The notes: a model not told the origin generated them from the letters alone. A DNA stretch of 64,000 nucleotides from Knufia peltigerae (GCA_030247855.1 JAPDRN010000049.1:62001-126000); one strand, 5' to 3'. Shown: positions 43,861-53,325, counted from the first letter of the stretch. Translations and numbers: made by a program.

Positions 43861-46800
43861 GTGCTGGATATCGAGCGAAAGATGGATCAACGCATGCGGT
43901 CATGGTGCCACAACAGGAATTTGGGCACGCTCCCGCGCTGGATATTGATTTTTTTCTTCTTGGGATTTGGATTTGCTGCGGCACCTTTAGCATCGGCCCA
44001 AGCAGGGATGCAGGCGGCGATGACTTCGTGTGAAAACGCCCGCCCTCACTACACAAAGCCAAATTACTGTGCATTTGGCTATGGAGTCAGCGTGATAGGG
44101 AATGCTCCGGGGCCGGCCGCTTTCCTGCGTCCTGGAGGTAAACCCACGCATCACTACGCGTCTTGGGGCTTTGGCTGCCCCGCTGGTGAAAAATGGAGCA
44201 GGCGCGCAGGGCGATGCGTTCCAAAAGATGGCCCACCCGAATATCCCCTTCCCGATCTCGAGGATCCTGAAACCGGCGAGTACGGTTCGCCGAAGTGCGA
44301 CAGCAATTGCCCGGCAGCGGGTGGAAATGGAAGCAATCCCATTGACAGCGCCACCGGCAATAAGCGCCAGCATGAAGTCGACTTTTTAGGCGCGGGCGTC
44401 TTCCCGCTGAGCCTGGAGAGGACATACAACAGTGATCGGGCGCTTGAAGGTGATCCCCTGCCTATGGGGGCGGGCTGGTCGCATACGTACTCAGCACGCC
44501 TCTACCCGGTGACGGATGGCAACTATGTGATGTATCGAATCATCGCGAGGCGCGCAAATGGCGCTCGTCAGAGCTTCACTCGGGTTGGCGATGAATGGGT
44601 CAGCGACGCGGATGTTGCAGGTAGGATCAATGTTTTCATGAGTGGAGGGGCGCTCAGCTCTTTCACCTATTCGCGCGGCGATGGCGCTGTAGAAACCTAT
44701 GATCGTGATGGTCTGCTTACCTCGATCACCGATCTTGGCGGTCATCGACAGTTACTGTCCAATGTTCATGCGGACGGTATCAAGCAACTAGGGAGGGTCA
44801 CTGACCCGGAAGGGCGCAGCCTGGTCTTTTCGTACAAGGATCGAATGATCGAATCGGTCACGCTGCCAACCGGGCGTGTTATCCGGTATGGCTACGCCGA
44901 TGGGAATCTGGTCAACGTTTCCTATCCGGAATCGTCAGCAGGTGAGTCCGTCCGCCGCTACCACTACAACGAACTGGAGCAGACAACTGGCGTTTCCCAG
45001 CCCCACACGTTGACCGGCATCACCGATGAGAGTGGTCAGCGCTACGCGAGCTGGGGCTACGACGGCTATCGGCGAGGTGTGTTGAGCGTCCATGGTGACT
45101 ATGCAACGGGCACCATCGATCGGACCCAACTGGCGTTCAACGATGATGGTACGACGACGGTCACTGATAGCCTTGGGAAAGTGCGCCACTACGGCTTCAA
45201 TGTGAAGCATCGTGTCGCTCGGCTCGCGTCGCTTGATGAGCTGTGTCTGGGATGCAGTAACACCGCCAAGGCCAAGACCTATGATGGGAATGGCATGGTG
45301 CAGTCATCGGTGGATTTTTCCGGTAACGAGACAACGTTCAGTCACAACGCGCGCCTGCTCGAGGTTCAGCGCATCGAAGCTGCCAACGATGCAACAGGCC
45401 TGCGGCGAATCTTGCAGACCGACTGGCATCCCACTCTGAGGGTTCCAGTCGAGCGCCGTATTCTTGATGCAGCGAACGTATTGGTATCCAGATCCACCTG
45501 GACCTATAACGCACGGGGGCAAGAGCTCGCCGCCACGCAGATCGATCCTGCGACGGGCGAGACGCGAACCACAACGAGCACGTATTGCGAAGCGGCCGAC
45601 GTGGCGGCAGGGCGGTGTCCATTGCTTGGGCTGCTCACCCAGGTCGACGGACCCCGATCGGATGTCACTGACACGACCTCCTATGTCTACTATCCCAGCA
45701 GCGATGCAGGGTGCGCCACGGGCTCGGGCTCATGTCTTTACAGGAAAGGCGATCTGTGGAAAGTCGTCAACGCAGCGGGTCACATCTCCGAGGTGCTCGC
45801 CTATGACGGGGCCGGGCGGCCGACATCTGTCAAAGATCCCAATGGCATCGTTACCGAGATTGCTTACCATCCACGTGGCCGGCCAACCATTGTCAGATTT
45901 GATTCCGCGTCCGGTGCAGTCGCACGCACGACCCGCCTCGACTACTGGCCTACAGGGCTCGTCAGGCGGGTAACGCAGCCAGATGGATCCTATGTTTCCT
46001 ATTCCTACGACGTAGCTCACCGATTGACGGCGATTTCCGATAGCCAAGGAAACTCCATCACGTTCGTTCTGGACAATGCGGGGAATCGAGTTGCGGAAGA
46101 GACGAGGGACGTCAATGGTGTCCTGAAGCGAACGCTCAGCCGGATCTACAACCAGTTTGGGCAATTGACTACGGAGGCCGATGCCGAGGCCAATCCCACC
46201 GACTTCTCGTACGATGCCAACGGCAACATCGCTTCCAGGACCGATGCCCTTGGTCGCAGGAGTCGGCAGCAATACGATCCATTGAATCGCCTTGTGCTGT
46301 CCCTTCAGGACGTTGGCGGTCTGGATGTGGAAGCCCGTACGCATTACAACGCCATGGACCAGGTGACCCGGGTAACTGATCCCAAGGGGCTGTCTACAAC
46401 CTATTCCTACAACGGCTTTGGCGATCTGACTGGGCAAGTCAGTCCAGACAGCGGTGCGAGCCAGTACACGGTTGACTCCGGCGGCAACCGTCGGACGTTC
46501 ACCGATGCTCGCGGCATCACCGCTTCGTATCAGTACGACGCGCTCGATCGTGTGACCGGTATTGTCTATCCGGACGCCAGTCTGAATATGAGCTACAGCT
46601 ACGATCTGGTGCCGGCGTCCTGTGCTGCGGACGAACGTTTCGGCAAGGGGCGGCTCGGACAGGTTCAACATACCGGTGGCAGCACGTTGTACTGCTATGA
46701 CCGCCTCGGTCAGGTGACCCGCAAAGTGCAGACGGTCAACGGCGTAACCCGGGCCGTACGATATATCTACAACCCGTCTGGCCAGTTGGTGACGCTGATG

Positions 46801-48360
46801 CAGCCGGACGGCAGCGTGGTCGATTACGTGCGCGATGGCTTCGGTCGCGTAAACCAGATCGGCCTGACCCGGCCAGATCAGACGAGACAGATCGTAGTCA
46901 AGGATGTGAAGTATGCCGCTTTCGGTCCGGCCACCGGTTGGACGTATGGCAACGGCCGACAGCTTGATCGACCACTGGATCTCGATTACCGCCCGCGAGC
47001 GGTGAATGATCCGAACGCTGGAGGCCTTTCCCAGAGTTACGGCTACGATCCTCTTGGCTCCATCGTGTCGCTGAAGAATGGCAGTGGTTCGGAGACAATG
47101 GGGCAGTATGCCTATGACGCCTTGGGGCGACTGACCCAGACGCAGGACGGTGCCACCGGGACGCCCATCGAGACCTACGCGTATGACTCCACGGGCAACC
47201 GCACTTCGCTGACAGCTGCTGGCGTCACATCGCTTTACACCTACCCGGCAACGAGTCATCGCTTGATGGCCGTCGACGATGACATACGTGACCATGACGC
47301 TGCTGGCAATACCGTTAGCGCGAGAGGCAAATCATTCACCTACAACGATGCGAACCGACTGGTTGCTTTGACGCAGGATGGGAGTGTGGTCGAACGCTAT
47401 GGCTACAACCATCGCGGAGAACGCATTCTTCGCAGTCCATCGAACAGTGATGCGCGGATCACGCTGTATGACGAAGCTGGGCGGTGGCTGGGGGATCATC
47501 TGGCATCGGGCCCGTCGCAGCAGGCGATCTGGCTGGATGACTATCCGGTGGCTTTGGTCAGTGCTTCGGGTGCTGGTACTCAGGAGCTGCTCTACATCCA
47601 GCCTGATCATCTCGGAACCCCTCGCGTTGTGATCGATCCCGCTCGCAACGTGACGATATGGGAATGGAGTAGCAAGAGCGAAGTGTTCGGCAATCAGGCG
47701 CCGAACACGGATCCCGACGGTGACGGCGTGGCCTTTGACCTGCCGCTTCGCTTCCCGGGGCAGCAGGCGACGGATGCAACTGGGGCTTTTTACAACTATC
47801 GGCGGGAATACGATCCATTCGCGGGCCGATACACGCAAAGTGATCCGATTGGTCTGGGGGGTGGCATCAGTACATATGGCTATGCTGACGGGGATCCTCT
47901 TTCTCTGACTGATCCTTTCGGTCTGCAGGCAGTGAGGCCGCCCAGCTTCTCCCGCCCGGGTGGAGGAAATGCGGCGCAGAGGCGAACGGCATCGCGGGCA
48001 CATCTGAACGCATTGCAGTCAAATTCGCATACATCTCCAATTTATTCTCGCGGACTCTCTCCGGAGGAGGTTGCCTCCACCGAAAATGCTGCGAGTCTTG
48101 TGAATGAGTTCGATTACACACAATACTGCTCGATTGAGATATGCAGGAAATCCGCCGACGAATGCACATCGGGTGACGTCATGAAGGGTGGGTTTCCAAG
48201 CGATCCCACAGTGGCTCAGGTCAATGCTCGAGGTTGCATATGTGCGAGGACCTACTACAGGAACTCACCAGAGCCCTATTCCCCGAAACCTCCGAAGGAT
48301 TGGGACAATTGGGCGCGAGCACTCATTGATGCTCTTATTCATCGTGGTTCTAGAAGGTAA
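43861..48360 (+). CDS. Secreted RHS/YD-repeat polymorphic toxin
   Basis: A 1,499-residue protein. A Sec-type signal sits after a basic stretch (residues 20-50: WILIFFFLGFGFAAAPLASA). A DUF6531-like entry domain (PIDSATGNKRQHEVDFLGAG) follows, then many YD repeats across residues 170-1230. The RHS core region ends in LGTPRVVIDP, YDPFAGRYTQSDPIGLGGG and LTDPFGL. The last 144 residues after DPFGL form a variable cysteine-containing C-terminal domain, the probable toxic part, of a type I do not recognise. The GTG at 43861 is chosen because GGAGGAA lies 5 bases upstream. A small membrane protein gene follows after 2 bp and may give immunity. AT-rich compared with the flanks. Confidence 0.9.
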   Translation: MLDIERKMDQRMRSWCHNRNLGTLPRWILIFFFLGFGFAAAPLASAQAGMQAAMTSCENARPHYTKPNYCAFGYGVSVIGNAPGPAAFLRPGGKPTHHYASWGFGCPAGEKWSRRAGRCVPKDGPPEYPLPDLEDPETGEYGSPKCDSNCPAAGGNGSNPIDSATGNKRQHEVDFLGAGVFPLSLERTYNSDRALEGDPLPMGAGWSHTYSARLYPVTDGNYVMYRIIARRANGARQSFTRVGDEWVSDADVAGRINVFMSGGALSSFTYSRGDGAVETYDRDGLLTSITDLGGHRQLLSNVHADGIKQLGRVTDPEGRSLVFSYKDRMIESVTLPTGRVIRYGYADGNLVNVSYPESSAGESVRRYHYNELEQTTGVSQPHTLTGITDESGQRYASWGYDGYRRGVLSVHGDYATGTIDRTQLAFNDDGTTTVTDSLGKVRHYGFNVKHRVARLASLDELCLGCSNTAKAKTYDGNGMVQSSVDFSGNETTFSHNARLLEVQRIEAANDATGLRRILQTDWHPTLRVPVERRILDAANVLVSRSTWTYNARGQELAATQIDPATGETRTTTSTYCEAADVAAGRCPLLGLLTQVDGPRSDVTDTTSYVYYPSSDAGCATGSGSCLYRKGDLWKVVNAAGHISEVLAYDGAGRPTSVKDPNGIVTEIAYHPRGRPTIVRFDSASGAVARTTRLDYWPTGLVRRVTQPDGSYVSYSYDVAHRLTAISDSQGNSITFVLDNAGNRVAEETRDVNGVLKRTLSRIYNQFGQLTTEADAEANPTDFSYDANGNIASRTDALGRRSRQQYDPLNRLVLSLQDVGGLDVEARTHYNAMDQVTRVTDPKGLSTTYSYNGFGDLTGQVSPDSGASQYTVDSGGNRRTFTDARGITASYQYDALDRVTGIVYPDASLNMSYSYDLVPASCAADERFGKGRLGQVQHTGGSTLYCYDRLGQVTRKVQTVNGVTRAVRYIYNPSGQLVTLMQPDGSVVDYVRDGFGRVNQIGLTRPDQTRQIVVKDVKYAAFGPATGWTYGNGRQLDRPLDLDYRPRAVNDPNAGGLSQSYGYDPLGSIVSLKNGSGSETMGQYAYDALGRLTQTQDGATGTPIETYAYDSTGNRTSLTAAGVTSLYTYPATSHRLMAVDDDIRDHDAAGNTVSARGKSFTYNDANRLVALTQDGSVVERYGYNHRGERILRSPSNSDARITLYDEAGRWLGDHLASGPSQQAIWLDDYPVALVSASGAGTQELLYIQPDHLGTPRVVIDPARNVTIWEWSSKSEVFGNQAPNTDPDGDGVAFDLPLRFPGQQATDATGAFYNYRREYDPFAGRYTQSDPIGLGGGISTYGYADGDPLSLTDPFGLQAVRPPSFSRPGGGNAAQRRTASRAHLNALQSNSHTSPIYSRGLSPEEVASTENAASLVNEFDYTQYCSIEICRKSADECTSGDVMKGGFPSDPTVAQVNARGCICARTYYRNSPEPYSPKPPKDWDNWARALIDALIHRGSRR

Positions 48361-48362
48361 TT

Positions 48363-48635
48363 ATGCTCATCAGAATATTCGGAGTTCTGGTCGGTCTTTT
48401 GATCATCCTTTATGGCTTGGCCGTGATGGACGGAGCGCAGATTGGGCCTGGTCCTTGCAGGCCTCACTGTGGATTGTATAGGGCGGTTATCGACTTCATT
48501 GGGCAATCGAACTACAACTTGATAAGCGGAGTGGCCGGAATCGTTGGTGGGCTGATCTTCATTTATACGTCCATCTTCATCCTCGGAAGAGACAGGTTAA
48601 AGAGAAAAAAGAAGCGTCCGAGAAAGAGGCGGTAA
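48363..48635 (+). CDS. Small membrane protein, candidate RHS immunity protein
   Basis: A 90-residue protein with two membrane helices (IFGVLVGLLIILYGLAVM and LISGVAGIVGGLIFIYTSIFIL), a short loop with two cysteines, and a strongly basic tail (LKRKKKRPRKRR). The ATG lies 2 bp after the RHS stop codon with AAGG upstream. Position directly behind the variable C-terminal domain is where RHS immunity genes sit. A membrane location suggests that the toxin acts at or through the inner membrane or periplasm. The immunity role is inference. The high A content is unlike the chromosome. Confidence 0.65.
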   Translation: MLIRIFGVLVGLLIILYGLAVMDGAQIGPGPCRPHCGLYRAVIDFIGQSNYNLISGVAGIVGGLIFIYTSIFILGRDRLKRKKKRPRKRR

Positions 48636-48647
48636 GATGGCGGGGAA

Positions 48648-48893
48648 TCACTCGAACGCGCGGCCCTGCTTCGTCGGCGGGACTTCGACCGCCTCACCTC
48701 GTCGGATCAGCTCATCCAGATCCACCGTCGATGCGGCAAGTGCATCCTGCGTATCGAAGTCCCACTTGTTCTTGCACTCCCATGCAAGCAGATCGCAGAC
48801 CGCCTTGGCACGAGGGTAGGCATAGTCCTTGGCATATTGGGTGTCCAGGCAGCGACGGGAGCGCGAGCGTATGCACGCGGCAGGGGCTCGAGG
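48648..48893 (-). pseudogene. Coding remnant without a start, right end of island
   Basis: An open frame of 81 codons on the minus strand bounded upstream by TGA (48894-48896) and with no usable start. Its sequence is protein-like (YAKDYAYPRAKAVCDLLAWE, STVDLDELIRRGEAVEVPP). A frame shifted by one base carries the ATG-led continuation upstream (to 48960), so this looks like a decayed gene broken by a frameshift. Family not recognised. Confidence 0.4.
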
Positions 48894-49037
48894 TCATCGC
48901 CGTCCGCAGCGCTTCGCCGCGTTCACCATTCTTTGCAGTATTTAGGGGCATCAACTGCAACCGTGTGAGGTCCGAGCAACCCCCTCACGAATTCACATCC
49001 ATAACAAAGCGCCCGCGCACCTTGCCCGGAATGATAT

Positions 49038-49138
49038 GGTCATAGAAACCGGCAAAGGCATAAACCTTCCGTGGGTTCGAATCCCACTCTCTCCGCCAAG
49101 ATGTTCAGAAGAGCCCCTGGAAACAGGGGCTCTTTTTG
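49038..49138 (+). repeat. Right boundary repeat of the island (attR-like tRNA-Ser 3' copy)
   Basis: Repeats the 3' half of tRNA-Ser and its terminator. Bases 49061-49119 are identical to 43390-43448. The 5' half of the tRNA is absent, so this is not a tRNA gene. A terminator hairpin (GAGCCCCTG-GAAA-CAGGGGCTC-TTTTT, 49111-49137) is retained. Confidence 0.88.
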
Positions 49139-49143
49139 TTTCT

Positions 49144-49500
49144 TCAGTCCATACCATCTACCTGGGTATGAGCAGTCGAAGCACGGCGGCTCTGATGGAG
49201 CAGGCCGAGATCGGCAACGAGAGCAGCCAAGGCTGCGATGAAGAGAGGAAGGTGGAACTCGTCATGACCCGCAGCAGCGAAGGCAGCGTGGACAAGCGCG
49301 GTGCCGGCGCCTACGGCTCCGCAAAGACGCGCATGGGCCCTCGCAGAGGGTTTGAACAGCATCACCTGGCGATAGTCATGCAGCAGGACGCCGACGGCGA
49401 GTAGGTTGGAAGCCAGGTAGCGCTGGGCGCCGCCGAGGACACGGAACATGTTCCACTCATGCCAGAACGCGGCGTCGATCTGGTGCAGGATCAACGCCAA
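49144..49500 (-). CDS. Small membrane protein, DUF6713-like
   Basis: A protein of about 118 residues with three hydrophobic segments. The phrase LHQIDAAFWHEWNMFRVLGG and the following helices resemble DUF6713. The frame opens after a TGA and has only TTG or CTG starts (TTG at 49500 is given), with no clear ribosome site, so the N-terminus is uncertain and the gene may be truncated. It ends 6 bp outside the island's right repeat. No function known. Confidence 0.55.
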   Translation of the reverse strand: MALILHQIDAAFWHEWNMFRVLGGAQRYLASNLLAVGVLLHDYRQVMLFKPSARAHARLCGAVGAGTALVHAAFAAAGHDEFHLPLFIAALAALVADLGLLHQSRRASTAHTQVDGMD

Positions 49501-49683
49501 CAGTGTTGCGGGATGCCACCGTGCTGCTCACGGCGGAATGATGTGCTCAACTGGCGCCTTCCTCGTGCGAGCTGGGACTGTCCATGTCAAGACGTCCAGC
49601 TCCATCTCGCCAGGCAGGCCACCCGAGGTCATCCCGGTCCTGGCAACTGCAGGTCTTTTGGATTCCAGGGCCCGCGTATGCAC

Positions 49684-52461
49684 TCACCCGCGACGCCCAC
49701 CCTTCGGCCTGTTGTGGCAAAGCGGATAGCTGGAGCACGACCTGAAAGGCCCATGCGGCCCCGTTCTGTCGACAAACACGCCCACCTTGCATACCGGGCA
49801 GCGCTCTTCGTTGATAGCCGTCCCTGAAATCCCGGTGACCTCCACGGCACCTTCGTTCACCAGCTCATCCAGGAACGGCGAGTGCTTCCCCTGCAGGGTG
49901 AACATCACAACCGAGCGCCGTGCACGCGTCAGCGCCACATAGAACAACCGCCGTTCTTCGCTCAGCGGGTAGGTATCACCCTCCGGCATCGCCAGGGAAA
50001 GCACCGGGTCATCCGAGCGTAGGCTCGGGAAGCTGCGATTGATCATGCCTGGCAGGATCACGTAGTCCGCCTCGCGGCCCTTCGATCGATGTGCGGTCAG
50101 GAACTCGACCTCCATCGTGCTGCCGAAGGCCGTCTTCCAATCCGAAGGCACTGCACCGCGATCTGCGCGATATCGCCCCAGAACAAAGACAGTCACGCGC
50201 CCGTTGCGGCCCTGCGGAACCGCACCCGCCAACAGTTTCTGATGGAGCTTCGAAAGGTACTGGCGAACACCATCCTGCATCTCCTCACGCCGGTTCATCT
50301 GGAACGCCTGCAGCACCGGGCCCATTGCCGGCGCAGCAGAACGAACCGCCTTGGCAATCTGCGCCGGATTGCGGCTGATGAAGCGACCGGAGATGTCGCA
50401 CAGTTCCTGCGGACAGCGGAAAGTCTGCTCCAGTTTCAGCACCTGACCGTGCCCCATCCACGCGCGGAATCCGGTCATCACTGAAACATCGGCGCCGGCG
50501 AAGCGGTTGATCGACTGCCAGTCGTCGCCAACGGCAAACAGATAGCGGCCCGGGCGGTTGACCAGGGCGCGGCACAAGCGGGCGCGGGCGCGCGAGGCGT
50601 CCTGGAATTCGTCAGCCATCACCAGTTCGTAGGGCGATTCATAGTGGCCCTGTTCCAGCAGCCCGGCGGCCATGTTCAACATGTCTTCGAAGTCGATGCT
50701 GCGCTCGTCCGCCAGCGCGTCGTCCCACGCCTGGAACACAGGCCCGGCGATTTCCAGGAAGCGCCGGTAGCGTTCCTTGAACTGGTCCTCGGGCATCTGC
50801 CGCAGACGCTCGGCCATGTCTTCCAGGCTCAGGCAGTTGCTCTTGGCATGGGCAATGAAGGTGCGCATCAGTCCGATCAGGTCCGCATCGGGCATGGGCT
50901 TTGCGCCGCCATCGGGCAGCTCGCGGTCCGGGTTGGGGTCGAGCTCGATGCGTGATTCGCCCAGCCGTTCCGACAGGTGGTGCAGGGCCTCGCCACTGCG
51001 CAGCCCGAACGAGGTGGTCTCGACCAGCGCGGTACCGCGTGCGGCATGCTGCTCGCGTTTCCAGCGCACGCCATCGGCGTAGTTGTCGAAATGCTGCGGC
51101 GGCTGGCCGTCGGCATCCAGCGCGAAGTGCTCGTGATACAACCTGGCGTCCGGATAATAGAAGTCCGGGCGATATTGGCGATGGGTATCGGTGGCGGTAT
51201 CGAACTCGTAGCGCCGCTCGTAGTCGTAGGCCACGCCGTTGTAGAACAGCCAATCGGCAATCACGCACTCTTCCAGGCTCTTCACCCGTTCACCCTGCAG
51301 GGTGCGGATGTAGGGGGTGCCATCTCGGTCGTAGCCATCGGCCAGCATCTGCGTACCCAGCGGCGGCAGGTCGCGCCCGAATACCAGTCGGAACATGTCC
51401 CACTGGGTGCGGAAGTGGGTCGAGCGGTCCTTCAGGTCGTCCACCAGCTCGGCCAGCTTGTTGAAGCCCAGTGTTGCTTCGACGGCCCATTCGGGAATAT
51501 CGGGCTTGCGCCCCGTCGCCTTGGCGATGATGGACAGGCCAAGTGCATGGAAAGTGCGCGCCTCCACTACGGTATCGCCCATACCCAACCGCTCGAAGGA
51601 TCGCTGTGCCCGATCTTCCAGCTCTTTGGCGGCATCCTTGTTGAAGGCCAGCATCACGATGCGCTCGGGGGCTACAAAGCCACGGTCGATGGCATAGGCA
51701 GCCTTGGCCACCATCGTGGAGGTCTTGCCGGAGCCGGCGGAGGCGACCACCTGCACGCGGTTGTCGAAACAGATGACCGCGCGGGCTTGTTCTTCGGTAA
51801 GCGGCTTGCTCTCCACCTGGTGCAGGAAGCTCCTGGCCAGCACCAGCTCGCGCGTTGCCATGGTCGCGTTGGCCTCTGCCCAGACGGCCGGCCAATCCAG
51901 TTCCCAGTCGTGCAGGGCATCCAGTGCGGCACGGTGGCTGTGTGCGTGCAGGTCTTCGTGTACGGCGTCATCGAGGAACAGCTGCCGCAGCTCGGACGGC
52001 TGCAGGGGCAGGGCGGGGCGCTCGGCAAGCAGTGCTTGCTGCTGTTCGTGGGTGATCCAGCGGCGGTCGGCGCTGCCGCGGTCGGTCAGGGCGTCTGCCT
52101 TGGCCAGCCAGCAGTGGATCTGCGCGAGGATGTCTGCAAAGAGCGCTTTCCGACCGCGGGTCGTGCAGGTAAGCAGGACCTGCTGCACGGCGGCCGAAAG
52201 CTGGGACGCCTGGCGGTTGGGCAGGCCATCGACGGACACCGTTTGATTGTCTTCAGTCTGCAGTTCGACCCGGGCCCAGAACAGGCCCGGAATGACCCGC
52301 ACCCGCGCATCATCGTCCACCTGCTGGCGGTAGTGCTTGCCGCCAATGCGAATCTCGACGTATTCGCCTTCCAGCCGCAGCAGCCAGTGTGCTGAACGGG
52401 TCAAACGCTGGCCCCAGCCCGAGGGGCGCCATTCCATAGACATCCGGAAACTGCCTTGCAT
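49684..52461 (-). CDS. UvrD/Rep-type DNA helicase (HelD-like) with nuclease-like insert and zinc ribbon
   Basis: A 925-residue superfamily 1 helicase. The N-terminal 220 residues match the helicase IV (HelD) accessory region. Walker A is VVASAGSGKTST (about 239-250), followed by ARTFHALGL, LVMADEFQDASRAR, FAVGDDWQSINRFAGA, EQTFRC, LTAHRSKGREADYVI and FYVALTRARRSV. Compared with E. coli HelD (about 684 residues) it has two additions. One is an insert near residues 385-500 with RPDFYYPD and YHEHF, which looks like a PD-(D/E)XK nuclease-type segment. The other is a C-terminal zinc ribbon (CPVCKVGVF ... CSSYPLC). The ATG at 52443 is an alternative start. Likely acts in DNA repair or defence. Confidence 0.88.
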   Translation of the reverse strand: MQGSFRMSMEWRPSGWGQRLTRSAHWLLRLEGEYVEIRIGGKHYRQQVDDDARVRVIPGLFWARVELQTEDNQTVSVDGLPNRQASQLSAAVQQVLLTCTTRGRKALFADILAQIHCWLAKADALTDRGSADRRWITHEQQQALLAERPALPLQPSELRQLFLDDAVHEDLHAHSHRAALDALHDWELDWPAVWAEANATMATRELVLARSFLHQVESKPLTEEQARAVICFDNRVQVVASAGSGKTSTMVAKAAYAIDRGFVAPERIVMLAFNKDAAKELEDRAQRSFERLGMGDTVVEARTFHALGLSIIAKATGRKPDIPEWAVEATLGFNKLAELVDDLKDRSTHFRTQWDMFRLVFGRDLPPLGTQMLADGYDRDGTPYIRTLQGERVKSLEECVIADWLFYNGVAYDYERRYEFDTATDTHRQYRPDFYYPDARLYHEHFALDADGQPPQHFDNYADGVRWKREQHAARGTALVETTSFGLRSGEALHHLSERLGESRIELDPNPDRELPDGGAKPMPDADLIGLMRTFIAHAKSNCLSLEDMAERLRQMPEDQFKERYRRFLEIAGPVFQAWDDALADERSIDFEDMLNMAAGLLEQGHYESPYELVMADEFQDASRARARLCRALVNRPGRYLFAVGDDWQSINRFAGADVSVMTGFRAWMGHGQVLKLEQTFRCPQELCDISGRFISRNPAQIAKAVRSAAPAMGPVLQAFQMNRREEMQDGVRQYLSKLHQKLLAGAVPQGRNGRVTVFVLGRYRADRGAVPSDWKTAFGSTMEVEFLTAHRSKGREADYVILPGMINRSFPSLRSDDPVLSLAMPEGDTYPLSEERRLFYVALTRARRSVVMFTLQGKHSPFLDELVNEGAVEVTGISGTAINEERCPVCKVGVFVDRTGPHGPFRSCSSYPLCHNRPKGGRRG

Positions 52462-52629
52462 ACATCATTGGGCGTAAAGTGCCCTTACGGGCCAATGATA
52501 AGCGGGCTTGGTGTCGCGTGTGGCTTGTACCGCCTCCGCCTGAGCCGACGCAGGCTTGCACCGGGTTACCGTGGGGCCCGCAATCCGAGCTCGCCGCCGC
52601 TCAATGGATGCAACCCAGGAAGGATTCCC

Positions 52630-53325
52630 ATGTTGAAGCTGATGCAGCATGTCCCGCGCCGAATCCGTGTGTTGGCCGTCGGGCTGTTGGCCGCAGCACT
52701 GCCCGCCGCTGCGCAGGCAGCCGTCCCATCACTGGCGTGTGGTCTCTGGTCGGAAGAGGCCGACGGGACCTGGGAAGCCGTGCGCTATGTGGATGGGGCC
52801 ACCGGGGCTACGGAATCGCGCGACACCTATCAATGGACATCGAAGCAGGTCTCCTTCGGGACCGGTGCCTCGTTCAGTTGGAACCTGACCTACCACTGGC
52901 CGCGTGATGCGACCCGTCAGAAGGCCGTTCCCGAGCGCGACGTGGTTGTGGGCATGGATTTCCGGTTCAACGCAAAGGAGATCGGCCAGCCACTGAAAGA
53001 CCCGGGGCATACGTGGATTCATCTGTACCGTTCCGCCGATCCGGCCAGACGGTTCTCGGTCCACTCCACCAGCCTGACCAACACCATGGACTGGACGCGC
53101 CTTCAGAATGGAAGCCTGGATGGGCAAGCGTTGTTGTCGCTGGACACGGTGCTGGCATTTGGCACGGACTTGGATGCCCTTGTCTGGAACATCCGTCGTG
53201 GTCCCGATCCGCTGGGCGTGACCCAGTCCGAGTTTGCGGGCGCGCTGCCCGTGTCAGCGATGCGCGGCAAGATGGCGCGGGTTCCGCAGCTGCGCGTAGC
53301 GCTGGACCGCAAGGCGGCAAACTAA
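52630..53325 (+). CDS. Secreted protein of unknown function, 231 aa
   Basis: A clear signal peptide (residues 1-30, ending LPAAAQA) follows an AGGAAGGATTCCC ribosome site. The mature part is tryptophan-rich and beta-like (CGLWSEEADGTWEAVRYVDG, FSWNLTYHWPRDAT, HTWIHLYRS). A single cysteine lies close to the mature N-terminus but not in a lipobox. I do not recognise the family. It is divergent from the helicase gene and appears monocistronic. Confidence 0.7.
   Translation: MLKLMQHVPRRIRVLAVGLLAAALPAAAQAAVPSLACGLWSEEADGTWEAVRYVDGATGATESRDTYQWTSKQVSFGTGASFSWNLTYHWPRDATRQKAVPERDVVVGMDFRFNAKEIGQPLKDPGHTWIHLYRSADPARRFSVHSTSLTNTMDWTRLQNGSLDGQALLSLDTVLAFGTDLDALVWNIRRGPDPLGVTQSEFAGALPVSAMRGKMARVPQLRVALDRKAAN

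Larger units (their letters stand above)
43428..49138. mobile_element. tRNA-Ser genomic island carrying an RHS protein (no integrase seen)
   Basis: A 5.7-kb segment between a complete tRNA-Ser and a repeated tRNA 3' half. Base composition is clearly more AT-rich than its neighbours, most of all in the last part of the RHS gene and the small gene after it. Contents are one RHS/YD-repeat gene, one small membrane protein gene and coding remnants. No integrase, transposase or relaxase can be read, so it was mobilised in trans or has lost its integrase. Confidence 0.8.

Noticed and set aside
45730..47295. 521-codon open frame antisense to the RHS gene
   Set aside because: It mirrors YD repeats. 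Long antisense frames are common across repetitive RHS coding sequence.
49038..49127. A second tRNA-Ser gene
   Set aside because: Only the part from the anticodon arm onward is present; the acceptor 5' strand and D-arm are missing.
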